A stretch of 64,000 nt of DNA from Nocardia sp. NBC_01327 (GCF_035958815.1 NZ_CP108383.1:2790001-2854000); one strand, 5' to 3'; positions 47,416 through 56,924 are shown, numbered from the stretch's first letter. Notes: generated by a model from the letters alone, not told the origin. Translations and numbers: made by a program.

Positions 47416-48942
47416 ATGAACCCCGAGCCAGAGACCGGTGCACTCCTCGAGATCACCGGTTTGACCAAGCGCTATCCGGGCGTCACCGCCCTGGACGGTG
47501 TGGACCTGAGCGTTATCGCCGGTAAAATCCATGTGCTGATAGGCGAAAACGGAGCAGGTAAATCTACGCTGGTGAAATGCCTTGCGGGCGTGGAACAACC
47601 GGATGCGGGCCGGATGATCCTGGGCGGCTCCGAGCACCACCCCGCCGATACCGCGGCCGCGCTGCGCGCCGGAATCCAGGTCGTGCACCAGGAATTGGCG
47701 CTGCTGCCCGCCCTGACCGTCGCAGAGAACCTCTTCCTGCAGCATCTGCCGCGCCGATTCGGCATCGTCGACCGCCGCGCCATGCGGGCGCGCGCGGAGA
47801 ATCTGCTCGAACAGGTCGGCCTCGAGGTCTCACCGGATACGCCGGTGGGGCGGCTGGGCATCGCGCAGCGGCAACTGATCGAGATCGCCAAGGCGCTCTC
47901 CACCGAATGCCGGCTGCTGATCATGGACGAGCCGACCGCGACGCTCACCCCGCGCGAGACCGCGACCCTGTTCACAGTGATGCGCCGGCTTCGAGCCGAC
48001 GGTGTCGCGATCATCTTCATCTCCCATCACCTCGACGAAATCTTCGAGATCGGCGACCGGGTCACGGTGCTGCGTAATGGAACCAGCGTCGCCGCACGCG
48101 AGATCGCCGACATCGATATTCCGGGACTGGTCCGGATGATGGTCGGCCGGGACTTGGCCGCCGAGTACCCGCCGGTCACTGCGCGGCCGCTGGGGGACGA
48201 AATACTCTGTGTCAGAGACTTTTCCGTCACCGCGCGGACGCCACCGATCTCGTTCGCCGTGCGCGCGGGTGAGGTCGTCGGCGTCGCGGGACTGGTGGGC
48301 TCCGGTCGGACCGAGGCCATGCGGGCGATCTTCGGCGCGGATCAGGCTGTGCGCGGGGCCGTTTCGGTACGCGGCCGCGATGCGCGGATCAAGAGTCCGC
48401 GCGATGCCGTCCGGCGTGGCATCAGCTTCCTGACCGAGGACCGCAAAGCTCGGGGGCTGGTGCTGGATCTGTCCATTGCCGCCAATCTCAGCCTGGCGTC
48501 CCTGGACAAGGTCAGCCGGTCGGGCTTGCTTCGAAAGAAGAGTGAAACAGCCTCTGCACGTGATCTTTCCGAAAAACTCCGAATCAAGGCCAGCGGTCCG
48601 GAGCAGGCGGTCCGAGCCTTGTCCGGCGGCAATCAGCAGAAGGTCGTGCTCGGTCGCTGGCTGGCGACCGACGCCGATCTGCTGATCGTCGACGAGCCCA
48701 CGCGCGGCATCGATGTCGGCGCCCGCTACGAGATCCACCAGCTCCTGCTCGATCTGGCCGCCGCGGGCAAGGGCGTACTGGTGGTCTCCTCGGATCTGTC
48801 CGAACTGATCGGGATCTGCGACCGCATTCTGGTCTTTTCGGCCGGGCGGATCGCCGGTGTGGTCGCCCGCGCGGATTTCGACGCCGAGCACATTCTCAAT
48901 CTCGCCTACTCCGGCTATCTGAAGAACGGCAGTGCAGCATGA
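47416..48942 (+). CDS. Sugar ABC transporter double ATPase (RbsA-like)
   Basis: A 508-residue protein with two fused ATPase domains. Domain 1 has Walker A GENGAGKST and Walker B LLIMDEPTATLT. Domain 2 has the usual degenerate P-loop of this family (GLVGSGRTEAM) but a full signature ALSGGNQQKVVLGRWL and Walker B LLIVDEPTRGID. The ATG at 47416 follows GGGAGC. The stop overlaps the permease start (ATGA). It energises import of the sugar bound by the upstream lipoprotein. Confidence 0.95.
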   Translation: MNPEPETGALLEITGLTKRYPGVTALDGVDLSVIAGKIHVLIGENGAGKSTLVKCLAGVEQPDAGRMILGGSEHHPADTAAALRAGIQVVHQELALLPALTVAENLFLQHLPRRFGIVDRRAMRARAENLLEQVGLEVSPDTPVGRLGIAQRQLIEIAKALSTECRLLIMDEPTATLTPRETATLFTVMRRLRADGVAIIFISHHLDEIFEIGDRVTVLRNGTSVAAREIADIDIPGLVRMMVGRDLAAEYPPVTARPLGDEILCVRDFSVTARTPPISFAVRAGEVVGVAGLVGSGRTEAMRAIFGADQAVRGAVSVRGRDARIKSPRDAVRRGISFLTEDRKARGLVLDLSIAANLSLASLDKVSRSGLLRKKSETASARDLSEKLRIKASGPEQAVRALSGGNQQKVVLGRWLATDADLLIVDEPTRGIDVGARYEIHQLLLDLAAAGKGVLVVSSDLSELIGICDRILVFSAGRIAGVVARADFDAEHILNLAYSGYLKNGSAA

Positions 48943-49940
48943 CTTCTCTCAGCGCGGCGCGCACCGACAACCGGGCCGGCCGGGTGCTGAGCCAGGTGCT
49001 CGGCGAGGCCGGAATCGGTGTCGCGCTGGTGGCACTGGCGGCGTTCTTCCTCGCTGCCGCACCGCATTTCGCGACCACGGGCAATATTCGCGACATCATG
49101 ACCCAGATCACGCTCAATACCGTGCTGGCAGTGGGCATGACGTTCGTGATCCTGGTCGGCGGCATCGATCTGTCGGTCGGTTCGGTCATCGCGCTGTGCG
49201 CGGTGGTGGCGGGCAAGGCGATGGAGAACGGCGGCTCGTCGGCCATCCCCGCCGCCCTCGGCCTCAGCGTGCTCATCGGCGCGATCTGCGGTCTGATCAA
49301 CGGTTTTGTCACCGAGCGCTGGCGGGTGCCGTCGTTCATCGTCACGCTCGGCATGCTCTACGTCGCGCGCGGCGCCGCCGAGCAGTACACCGGCGCCCGG
49401 ACGATCTACAACCTGCCGGCCGCGATGACCAGCTTCGGCACGGCCACCGTCGCCGGTATTCCGGCGGTCTTCGCGGTGGCGCTGCTGATAGTCGCGGTGG
49501 CCTGGTTCGTGCTGTCCCGCACGGTCTTCGGCCGACTGGTCTATGCGACGGGGAATAATGAAGAGGCGGTACGACTTTCGGGGCATCGAACCAATCTGAT
49601 CAAGATCGTATGCTTTGTCATCGGCGGACTGTGCGTCGGTGTGGCCGCCGTGATCTACATGGCCCGGCTCGGTGTCGCCAGCCCCATTCTCGGCCAGGGC
49701 TACGAGCTCAATGCCATTGCGGCAGTGGTGATCGGCGGCGCCAGCCTGTCCGGCGGACGCGGTTCGGTGATCGGCACCCTGCTCGGCGCCTGCCTGCTCG
49801 GTGTGCTGACCAACGGTCTGCTGCTGATGGGCGTCTCGGATTTCCAGCGCACCATGGTGACCGGCACCGTCATTATCGTCGCCGTCATCCTCGACTCCTA
49901 CCGCAAACAATTGATGACCCGCCTCTCCGGCAGCTCCTGA
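48939..49940 (+). CDS. Sugar ABC transporter permease (RbsC-like)
   Basis: A 333-residue membrane permease with 8-10 helices. The family core is visible: VGMTFVILVGGIDLSVGSVIAL, the cytoplasmic loop GRLVYATGNNEEAVRLSG, and ELNAIAAVVIGGASLSGGRGSVIGTLLGA. Its ATG overlaps the ATPase stop. No sugar kinase or isomerase follows, so the imported compound must be metabolised by enzymes encoded elsewhere. Confidence 0.95.
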   Translation: MTSLSAARTDNRAGRVLSQVLGEAGIGVALVALAAFFLAAAPHFATTGNIRDIMTQITLNTVLAVGMTFVILVGGIDLSVGSVIALCAVVAGKAMENGGSSAIPAALGLSVLIGAICGLINGFVTERWRVPSFIVTLGMLYVARGAAEQYTGARTIYNLPAAMTSFGTATVAGIPAVFAVALLIVAVAWFVLSRTVFGRLVYATGNNEEAVRLSGHRTNLIKIVCFVIGGLCVGVAAVIYMARLGVASPILGQGYELNAIAAVVIGGASLSGGRGSVIGTLLGACLLGVLTNGLLLMGVSDFQRTMVTGTVIIVAVILDSYRKQLMTRLSGSS

Positions 49941-50013
49941 TCGGGCCCCGGGACCGCGTGTCGCCGCAGCGTTTCGGTGCGGCACTGTCCCAGCGTGTCA
50001 GCGGACGCCGGTA

Positions 50014-52506
50014 GTGTCTGCGGGCGTGACGACAGCCTCCGAACCCGTCAGCGCGGAAACCACAGGTCCCGCGAGCACCGTGACCACCGGCACCGAGAGC
50101 GCCGTTCGACTCGGCAGCGTCAGCCGGCGCATTGCCGATGAGCTGGGCGTGCGCGACGAGCAGGTGCGCGCGACCATCGAACTACTGGACGCCGGCTCGA
50201 CCGTGCCGTTCGTGGCCCGCTATCGCAAGGAGGTCACCGGCGGGCTCGACGACGCTCAGCTGCGTACCCTCGACGAGCGCCTGCACTACCTGCGCGAACT
50301 CGACGAGCGCCGCGGTTCGATCATCGAATCCATTCGGGGCCAGGGCAAATTGGATCCGGAACTGCATTCGCAGCTCATGCTCGCCGATACCAAGGCCCGC
50401 CTCGAGGACATCTACCTGCCGTACAAGCCCAAGCGGCGCACCAAGGCGCAGATCGCGCGCGAGGCCGGGCACGAGCCCGTCGCCGACGCCCTGATCAACG
50501 ATCCGGCCACCGATCCCGCGCAGTACAGCGCCGAACAGCTCGACGGTGCGCGCTCCATCCTGGTCGAGCGTTTCGCCGAGGATGCCGACCTGGTCGGTGA
50601 ACTGCGCGAGCTCATGTGGACGCGCGGACAGGTCAGCTCCAGCGTGCGCCCGGGCAAGGAGGAGGCGGGGTCCAAGTTCTCCGACTACTTCGAATTCAGC
50701 GAGCCGTTCACCAAGCTGCCCTCGCACCGCATTCTGGCGCTGCTGCGCGGTGAGAAGGAGGAGGTGCTCACCCTGCACCTCGCCGCCGACGCGGAAGAGC
50801 CGGAGCCCGGCGAGCGCACCGTCTACGAGGGCCGCATCGCCTACAAGTTCGGCATTGCCGAGCAGGGCCGTGCCGCCGACACCTGGCTGCTCGATACCGT
50901 GCGCTGGGCGTGGCGGACCAAACTGCTGGTGAGCCTGGGCATCGATACCCGAATGCGCCTGCGCCAGTCCGCCGAACGCGACGCCGTCGACGTCTTCGCC
51001 ATGAACCTGCGCGATCTGCTGCTGGCCGCGCCCGCCGGTACCCGCACCACCATGGGCCTGGACCCGGGTTTCCGCACCGGGGTGAAGGTGGCCGTGGTCG
51101 ATTCCACCGGTAAGGCCGTCGCCACCGAGGTCATCTACCCGCATACGGGTCAGACCGAGAAGTCGCTCGCCGTGCTGGGCGCGCTGGTCGCGCGCTTCAA
51201 TGTGGAGCTCATCGCCATCGGCAACGGCACCGCCTCCCGCGAGACCGATGCCCTTGCGGCCGAACTCATCTCGCGCATTCCGGAGAACAAGCCCACCAAG
51301 ATCGTGGTCTCCGAGGCGGGCGCCTCGGTGTACTCGGCCTCGGCGTACGCCTCGGTGGAGCTGCCCGATATGGATGTGTCCCTGCGCGGCGCGGTCTCCA
51401 TCGCACGCCGGCTGCAGGATCCGCTCGCGGAGTTGGTGAAGATCGATCCGAAGTCCATCGGCGTCGGCCAGTACCAGCACGACATCTCCGAAACGCTGCT
51501 GGCCCGCTCGCTCGGCGCGGTGGTCGAAGATGCGGTGAACGCGGTCGGTGTGGACGTCAATACCGCCTCGGTGCCGCTGCTCTCGCGCGTGTCCGGCATT
51601 ACCGGTTCGGTCGCGGAAAGCATTGTCGCGCACCGCGATGCCAATGGTCCCTTCCGTAGCCGCACCGCACTGCTGAGCGTGCCGCGCCTGGGCCCCAAGG
51701 CTTTCGAGCAGTGCGCGGGCTTCCTCCGCATCCGCGAGGGCGAGGATCCGCTCGACACCTCGTCCGTGCACCCGGAGGCGTACCCCGTCGTCCGCCGCAT
51801 GCTCGAGGCCAGCGGCCGCGGCGTGCACGAGCTCATCGGCAACACCACGGCGCTGCGCGCGCTGCGGCCCGCGGACTTCACCGATGAGCGCTTCGGTGTC
51901 CCGACCGTCACCGATATCATCGCCGAGCTCGAGAAGCCCGGCCGTGACCCGCGACCGGAATTCAAGACCGCCGAATTCGCCGCGGGCATCGAGAAGGTCG
52001 GCGATCTCGAGCCCGGCATGGTGCTCGAGGGTGTGGTCACCAATGTGGCCGCCTTCGGCGCCTTCATCGATATCGGCGTCCACCAGGACGGCCTGGTGCA
52101 CGTCTCGGCCATGTCGCACAACTTCATCAAGGACCCGCGCGAGGTCGTGAAGTCCGGCGATGTGGTGAAGGTCAAGGTCATGGAGGTGGATGTGCAGCGC
52201 CAGCGCATCGGCCTGTCCCTGCGCCTGGACGACGAGCCCGGCGCGCCGAAACCCGAACGCGGCGAAGGCCGTCCGCGCGGCGGGCAGGGCCAGCGCCCGG
52301 CCGGTAATGACAACCGCCCCCGCCAGGGCGGCCAGGGCAACCCGCGTCAGGGTGGTCAGGGCGGGGCTGCCCGTCAGGGCGGTCAAGGCGGCGCGGCCCG
52401 CCAGGGTGGTCAGGGCGGCGGCGCCCGTCAGCAGGGCAATCGCCCGCAGTCCGCCCCGAGCGGTTCCATGGCCGACGCCCTCCGCAAGGCCGGGTTCGGC
52501 AAGTAA
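50014..52506 (+). CDS. tex: Tex, S1-domain transcription accessory protein
   Basis: RNA-binding protein of the Tex family. 830 residues: a helical N-terminal part (VARYRKEVTGGLDDAQLRTLDERL), a YqgF-like RNase-H fold (TTMGLDPGFRTGVKVAVVD, IAIGNGTASRETD), helix-hairpin-helix repeats (VSGITGSVAESIVAHRD, LLSVPRLGPKAFEQCAGFLRI), and an S1 domain at about 670-740 (LEPGMVLEGVVTNVAAFGAF). The last 85 residues are an Arg/Gly/Gln-rich repeat (units of RQGGQGG) not found in short Tex proteins. The GTG at 50014 has no clear ribosome-binding site; GTG at 50026 is possible. Confidence 0.93.
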   Translation: MSAGVTTASEPVSAETTGPASTVTTGTESAVRLGSVSRRIADELGVRDEQVRATIELLDAGSTVPFVARYRKEVTGGLDDAQLRTLDERLHYLRELDERRGSIIESIRGQGKLDPELHSQLMLADTKARLEDIYLPYKPKRRTKAQIAREAGHEPVADALINDPATDPAQYSAEQLDGARSILVERFAEDADLVGELRELMWTRGQVSSSVRPGKEEAGSKFSDYFEFSEPFTKLPSHRILALLRGEKEEVLTLHLAADAEEPEPGERTVYEGRIAYKFGIAEQGRAADTWLLDTVRWAWRTKLLVSLGIDTRMRLRQSAERDAVDVFAMNLRDLLLAAPAGTRTTMGLDPGFRTGVKVAVVDSTGKAVATEVIYPHTGQTEKSLAVLGALVARFNVELIAIGNGTASRETDALAAELISRIPENKPTKIVVSEAGASVYSASAYASVELPDMDVSLRGAVSIARRLQDPLAELVKIDPKSIGVGQYQHDISETLLARSLGAVVEDAVNAVGVDVNTASVPLLSRVSGITGSVAESIVAHRDANGPFRSRTALLSVPRLGPKAFEQCAGFLRIREGEDPLDTSSVHPEAYPVVRRMLEASGRGVHELIGNTTALRALRPADFTDERFGVPTVTDIIAELEKPGRDPRPEFKTAEFAAGIEKVGDLEPGMVLEGVVTNVAAFGAFIDIGVHQDGLVHVSAMSHNFIKDPREVVKSGDVVKVKVMEVDVQRQRIGLSLRLDDEPGAPKPERGEGRPRGGQGQRPAGNDNRPRQGGQGNPRQGGQGGAARQGGQGGAARQGGQGGGARQQGNRPQSAPSGSMADALRKAGFGK

Positions 52507-52523
52507 CTCCGGCTCGAAAACCA

Positions 52524-52552
52524 CAGGCCGGCCACAGGAAGTGGCCGGCCTG
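52524..52552 (+). terminator. Terminator hairpin of tex
   Basis: CAGGCCGGCCAC pairs perfectly with GTGGCCGGCCTG across AGGAA, 17 bp after the tex stop. Confidence 0.8.
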
Positions 52553-52575
52553 CGGCATTCCGCGACGTTGCGCCA

Positions 52576-52597
52576 CCAGCCCAGCCCAGCCCAGCCC
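52576..52597. repeat. CCAGC microsatellite
   Basis: Four perfect copies of the 5-base unit CCAGC and two more bases, inside the 425-bp non-coding spacer between tex and the membrane-protein gene. Confidence 0.8.
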
Positions 52598-52656
52598 GTC
52601 TCCGATCCGATCGGGCCTGGCCTCCGGTCCAGCCACGTCTTCAGTCCGATCAGGCT

Positions 52657-52768
52657 CTGTCCTCTGGCAGGTCGGCTCTGTCCTGCCTCAGCTTGGCCGT
52701 CCTGCCTCAGCTCGGCCCCGTCCTATCTCAGGTCGGCCCCGTCCTTCGGCAGGGGCCCCGTCTTGCGG
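52657..52768. repeat. Degenerate ~20-bp tandem repeat
   Basis: About five imperfect copies of a unit like GTCCTGCCTCAGCTCGGCCC follow one another, each with GTCCT, then CTCAG or GGCAG, then TCGGC or a variant. The spacer around it (52553-52931) has no supported gene, and the repeat frame is not conserved as protein. Confidence 0.6.
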
Positions 52769-52931
52769 GAATTGGCCTGTCCCTGCGGAAGACGGTCCGT
52801 CATCCCGGCATGCGTTTGGCCGGAATCCGCCTTCTGACCATCACAACGCGCGAGGAATTCAGGCGGTTTCTGAGCGACAGGTAGCGTTGCTTCGTCAGGT
52901 GGTGCGAATTGATCGCGGAGGCGACGAGGGC

Positions 52932-53804
52932 ATGGGGCATGTGCGGCGGTGGTGGATCGATGGTGTCGTGGATACCGGACGACTGCCCCTGGCCTGCCTA
53001 CTGCTCGGATTCATCGTCGGATTCCTGCTGATCCGAATCAGCGTGCGGCTCATCCGCAAGGAGGTGCGCTGGTGGCCGGGCAATGTGCGGGCCGGCGACG
53101 TGCACATCCACCACATGGTCTTCGGCGTGGTGCTGGTGCTCAGCTCGGGGGTCGGCCTGGTCACCCTCTACGACAGCAGTGTCGGGGTCATCAGTGCCTT
53201 CGCGGCGGTCTTCGGGGTCGGCGCGGCGCTGGTGCTCGACGAGTTCGCGCTCATCTACTACCTGCGTGATGTGTATTGGGAGGAGCAGGGCCGCACCTCG
53301 GTGGATGCCGTCTTCGTGGCGGTCGCCGTCACCGGTCTGCTGCTGCTCGGCTTCCATCCGCTGTGGCTGCTCAATCTCGGTGATGTCCGCCATGATCCGA
53401 ACTCCGCCGATCGCACCTTCGTCATCGTGTTCGCACTGGTGAATCTGGTGCTGGCCGCGATCGTCATTGCCAAGGGCAAAATCTGGACGGGTCTGTTCGG
53501 CATGTTCTTCCTGCCGCTGCTGCTGATCGGCGCGCTGCGCCTGAGCCGTCCGGGTGCGCCCTGGGCGCGGTGGCGCTATTCCTCGCGCGCCGGGCTCATG
53601 CGGCGAGCGGTGGTGCGCGAACGCCGGTACCGGCGGCCGATGATCCGGGCCAAGATTTTCGTCCAGGATCTGGTGGCCGGTAAGCCCGATGTCGCGCATG
53701 TCCGCCGGGCCGCGGAGGAGGAGTTGGCGCGCACGGTGCTCCCGGCTCCGCCCGCTCCGCCCTCGACGCACCATCTCGTAAGTAGCCGTAAGGTTGCTGA
53801 CTGA
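52932..53804 (+). CDS. Polytopic membrane protein with an HIHH motif
   Basis: A 290-residue integral membrane protein with about six helices. Between helix 1 (LACLLLGFIVGFLLIRISV) and helix 2 is WWPGNVRAGDVHIHHMVFG; after helix 3 comes LDEFALIYYLRDVYWEEQG; the basic C-terminal 80 residues are cytoplasmic. The histidines and acidic residues close to the membrane face could form a metal site; this is inference. An ATG at 52932 is chosen (GGAGGCGACGAGGG upstream). It lies 24 bp upstream of the keto-acid decarboxylase gene, so they may be co-transcribed. Related hypothetical proteins occur in actinobacteria; no function is known to me. Confidence 0.75.
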   Translation: MGHVRRWWIDGVVDTGRLPLACLLLGFIVGFLLIRISVRLIRKEVRWWPGNVRAGDVHIHHMVFGVVLVLSSGVGLVTLYDSSVGVISAFAAVFGVGAALVLDEFALIYYLRDVYWEEQGRTSVDAVFVAVAVTGLLLLGFHPLWLLNLGDVRHDPNSADRTFVIVFALVNLVLAAIVIAKGKIWTGLFGMFFLPLLLIGALRLSRPGAPWARWRYSSRAGLMRRAVVRERRYRRPMIRAKIFVQDLVAGKPDVAHVRRAAEEELARTVLPAPPAPPSTHHLVSSRKVAD

Positions 53805-53828
53805 CGACTGGCGTGCCACTGTAGCCGA

Positions 53829-55496
53829 ATGGGCTACGTTGTCGGCGATTACCTGCTCGATCGGCTCCACGAACTCGGAGTCACCGAAATATTCGGTGTC
53901 CCCGGGGATTTCAATCTGCAATTCCTCGATCACGTGGTCGAGCACCGCGGCATCCGCTGGGTCGGCAGCGCCAATGAACTCAATGCCGGGTACGCCGCCG
54001 ATGGTTACGCCCGGCTGCGCGGCATCGGCGCGGTGGTCACCACCTACGGCGTCGGCGAGCTCAGCGCGGTCAATGCCATTGCGGGCAGCTATGCCGAATA
54101 CGTACCGGTCGTGCACATCGTCGGGGTGCCGGCCAAGGACATCCAGGCCAATCACCGCGTCATCCACCACACTCTCGGCGACGGCGACTTCCACCACTTC
54201 CGGCGCATTGCCGCCGAAGTCACCTGTGCCCAGGCCGATCTCGGCGCGGCCGACGCCTGCCAGGAAATCGACCGGGTGCTGAATTCGGTACTGGTGCACC
54301 GGCGTCCGGGCTATCTGATGCTCGCCACCGATACGGCACGGGTGGAGGTCCAGCCGCCGGCCACGCCGCTGTCCCCGCCCGCGGACTTCAGCAGTGCCGG
54401 TGCGCGAATGGCTTTCGAGCAGGCCGCCCTCGATTTCCTCGTCGACCGCCGGGTGACCGTGCTGGCCGACGTCTTCGTCAACCGCATAGGCGCGACCGAT
54501 CAATTGCGGTCACTGCTGCACGCTGCCGATTTGCCGCATGCCACGCTCGCCTGGGGCAAAACGCTCGTGGACGAATCGACCCCGAACTTCCTCGGCGTCT
54601 ACACCGGTGCGGCCTCGCCCGAGGCGGTGCGCGCGGCGGTCGAGGATTCCGAGCGCCTGGTCACGGTCGGCGTGCAGTACACCGACAGCATCACCGCCGG
54701 ATTCAGTCATCGCATCGACCCGCGCCGGACCATCGATATCGGCCCGGAGCGCACCGTCATCGGCGGTATGGACGCCTATGCGCCGCTATCGCTGACCGCC
54801 GCGCTGGAAATCCTGACCAGGATCTCCGGCGCGTTCGCCGAACCGGACGCGACCACCCCGGCCGCCGATGTCATCCCCGTCATCACCGATCCCGGCGAGA
54901 CCCCGCTCACCCAGGCGACCCTGTGGCCGCTCGTGGCCGGAGCGCTGGACAACAACAATGTGGTTGTGGCAGACCAGGGTTCGGCCTTCTTCGGCCTGGC
55001 CGCCCTGCGCATGCCCGCCGGCATCACCTTCGTCGGCCAGCCGCTGTGGGGTTCCATCGGCTACGCGCTGCCCGCCGCGCTCGGCGCCGGACTGGCCTGT
55101 CCGGACCGCCGCCCCGTGCTGGTGATCGGCGACGGCGCGGCGCAGCTGTCCATCCAGGAGCTCGGCACCTGGATCCGCGAACGCCTGACCGGCGTCATCA
55201 TCCTGGTCGACAACAGCGGTTACGCCATCGAGCGCGCCATTCACGGTGCGAGCGCGCCCTACAACGACATCGCACCCTGGCGCTGGGGTGAACTGCCGCA
55301 CGCTTTCGGCGGTGACGAGGATTCGGTGCTGACGCTGCGAGCCACTACGGTCGGAGAACTGCGCGAGTGCATGGAGGTTGCCGCGGCCGCCCAGGACTGC
55401 CTGGTATTTCTGCAGGTCGTCACCGGCGCTACCGACTATCCGCCGCTCGTGTCGGATATCGCCTCCGCGATCACCCGCGCGAACACCGGGTCGTAG
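53829..55496 (+). CDS. kdc: Thiamine-diphosphate-dependent 2-keto-acid decarboxylase
   Basis: A 555-residue enzyme of the pyruvate/indolepyruvate decarboxylase group that turns 2-keto acids into aldehydes. It starts MGYVVGDYLLDRLHELGV. The catalytic Glu is in SANELNAGYAADGY, the His-His motif in HHTLGDGDFHHF, and the ThDP/Mg site in GDGAAQLSIQELGTWI to LVDNSGY. M. tuberculosis Rv0853c (Kdc), which acts on branched and aromatic keto acids, is the relative I recall. It follows the membrane-protein gene by 24 bp and has no strong ribosome-binding site of its own. Confidence 0.93.
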   Translation: MGYVVGDYLLDRLHELGVTEIFGVPGDFNLQFLDHVVEHRGIRWVGSANELNAGYAADGYARLRGIGAVVTTYGVGELSAVNAIAGSYAEYVPVVHIVGVPAKDIQANHRVIHHTLGDGDFHHFRRIAAEVTCAQADLGAADACQEIDRVLNSVLVHRRPGYLMLATDTARVEVQPPATPLSPPADFSSAGARMAFEQAALDFLVDRRVTVLADVFVNRIGATDQLRSLLHAADLPHATLAWGKTLVDESTPNFLGVYTGAASPEAVRAAVEDSERLVTVGVQYTDSITAGFSHRIDPRRTIDIGPERTVIGGMDAYAPLSLTAALEILTRISGAFAEPDATTPAADVIPVITDPGETPLTQATLWPLVAGALDNNNVVVADQGSAFFGLAALRMPAGITFVGQPLWGSIGYALPAALGAGLACPDRRPVLVIGDGAAQLSIQELGTWIRERLTGVIILVDNSGYAIERAIHGASAPYNDIAPWRWGELPHAFGGDEDSVLTLRATTVGELRECMEVAAAAQDCLVFLQVVTGATDYPPLVSDIASAITRANTGS

Positions 55497-55673
55497 CCGG
55501 TGCGAGGGGCCCCGATTTCCGGGTGGGCCGGGCCGTCTGGCACTATGGTCAGGTTGCCTTGGGCGCTTTCATGCCTGGGCACCGCCCAATATCCGGAGCA
55601 CGAACCGGTAGAGCATCTCCACTCGAGGTAGCCACCAGGTTCCTCTGTTCGCGCGAACATCATAAGGACGGAA

Positions 55674-56015
55674 ATGAACACCCTCGACTTCGTCGACGAA
55701 AAGTCGCTCCGCAGCGACATCCCGGCTTTCCGCCCGGGTGACACGGTCAACGTGCACGTGAAGGTTATCGAAGGCAACAAGGAGCGCGTCCAGGTCTTCA
55801 AGGGCGTCGTCATCCGCCGCCAGAACGGTGGCATCCGCGAGACCTTCACGGTCCGCAAGGTGTCGTTCGGTGTCGGCGTGGAGCGCACCTTCCCGGTGCA
55901 CTCCCCGAACATCGCGACCCTCGAGGTCGTCACCCGTGGTGACGTCCGCCGCGCCAAGCTGTACTACCTGCGCGATCTGCGCGGCAAGGCCGCGAAGATC
56001 AAGGAAAAGCGCTGA
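55674..56015 (+). CDS. rplS: Ribosomal protein bL19
   Basis: Large-subunit protein at the subunit interface, 113 residues, full length. Signature parts are [40 protein letters not shown], and the end [29 protein letters not shown] lies just before the ATG. A strong hairpin follows the stop. Confidence 0.98.
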   Translation: MNTLDFVDEKSLRSDIPAFRPGDTVNVHVKVIEGNKERVQVFKGVVIRRQNGGIRETFTVRKVSFGVGVERTFPVHSPNIATLEVVTRGDVRRAKLYYLRDLRGKAAKIKEKR

Positions 56016-56040
56016 AGTAGCTTTTCGCTCCGAACGCCGA

Positions 56041-56081
56041 GTAGCCCGGCACCGCATGGTTTCTTCGCGGTGCCGGGCTAC
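56041..56081 (+). terminator. Terminator hairpin after rplS
   Basis: GTAGCCCGGCACCGC pairs perfectly with GCGGTGCCGGGCTAC over an 11-base loop, followed by TCTGTT. It ends only nine bases before the likely lepB start. Confidence 0.8.
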
Positions 56082-56090
56082 TCTGTTCCG

Positions 56091-56903
56091 GTGGCAGACG
56101 AGAGCGAGTCGTTGACGGTGTCCGGGCCCGGCGATGAGAGCCGTGCGGATGAGCCGGCGACCACCAAGCCGAAGAAGAAGCAGCGCCCGTTCTGGCAGGA
56201 ACTGCCGATGCTCATCGGCATTGCCGCAGTGATCACCGCGCTGGTCGTGACATTCATCGGCCGGCCGTATGTGATCCCGTCGCAGTCGATGGAACCGACC
56301 CTGCACGGATGCACGGGTTGTACGGGTGACCGCATCTACGTGCAGAAGCTGAGCTACTACTTCGGCGATCCCAAGCCGGGTGATGTGGTGGTGTTCGTCG
56401 GGCCGAGTGATTCCTGGAACAAGCACTACACGTCGATCCGCTCGCGGAACACCGTGGTGCGCGGCGCCCAGAACTTCTTCTCCTTCTTCGGACTGGTCCC
56501 GCCGGACGAGAACGATCTGGTGAAGCGGGTCATCGCCACCGGCGGGCAGACCGTGCAGTGCTGTGATGCGCAGGGCCGCATCCTGGTCGACGGGAAGCCG
56601 CTCGACGAGCCGTACATCGGCACCTACCCCGACGGCCGCAGCCGCAACAATCCGTTCAATCCCGCACAGCCCACGCTGCCGTACAACGCCGGCGGCCGGG
56701 CGTTCGGACCGGTCAAGGTGCCCGACGGCAATCTGTGGGTGATGGGCGACAACCGCGCCGAATCCGCGGATTCGCGCTACCACCAGGACGATCAGTACCA
56801 GGGCACCGTGCCGATCAAGGATGTGCGCGGCAAGGCGGTCTACAAGATCTGGCCGCTGGGCCGGATCGGATCTGTGCGCTCCCAAGACCCGCAGACCAAC
56901 TGA
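56091..56903 (+). CDS. lepB: Signal peptidase I
   Basis: Membrane serine protease that removes signal peptides of secreted proteins. 270 residues from the GTG at 56091. One membrane helix (about residues 40-56, MLIGIAAVITALVVTFI) precedes the catalytic Ser66 in SQSMEPTLHG; the general base is Lys145 in LVKRVIATGG; the last box is GDNRAESADSR. No ribosome-binding site precedes the GTG and the rplS terminator ends nine bases upstream, so the message may be leaderless. A GTG at 56070 within the terminator would extend it by seven residues. Confidence 0.94.
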   Translation: MADESESLTVSGPGDESRADEPATTKPKKKQRPFWQELPMLIGIAAVITALVVTFIGRPYVIPSQSMEPTLHGCTGCTGDRIYVQKLSYYFGDPKPGDVVVFVGPSDSWNKHYTSIRSRNTVVRGAQNFFSFFGLVPPDENDLVKRVIATGGQTVQCCDAQGRILVDGKPLDEPYIGTYPDGRSRNNPFNPAQPTLPYNAGGRAFGPVKVPDGNLWVMGDNRAESADSRYHQDDQYQGTVPIKDVRGKAVYKIWPLGRIGSVRSQDPQTN

Positions 56904-56924
56904 GTCCTGCGGGATAATCGACCG

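Noticed and set aside
52250..52480. CRISPR-like repeats
   Set aside because: The periodic DNA encodes the Gly/Gln/Arg tail of Tex; there are no equal spacers and no cas genes.
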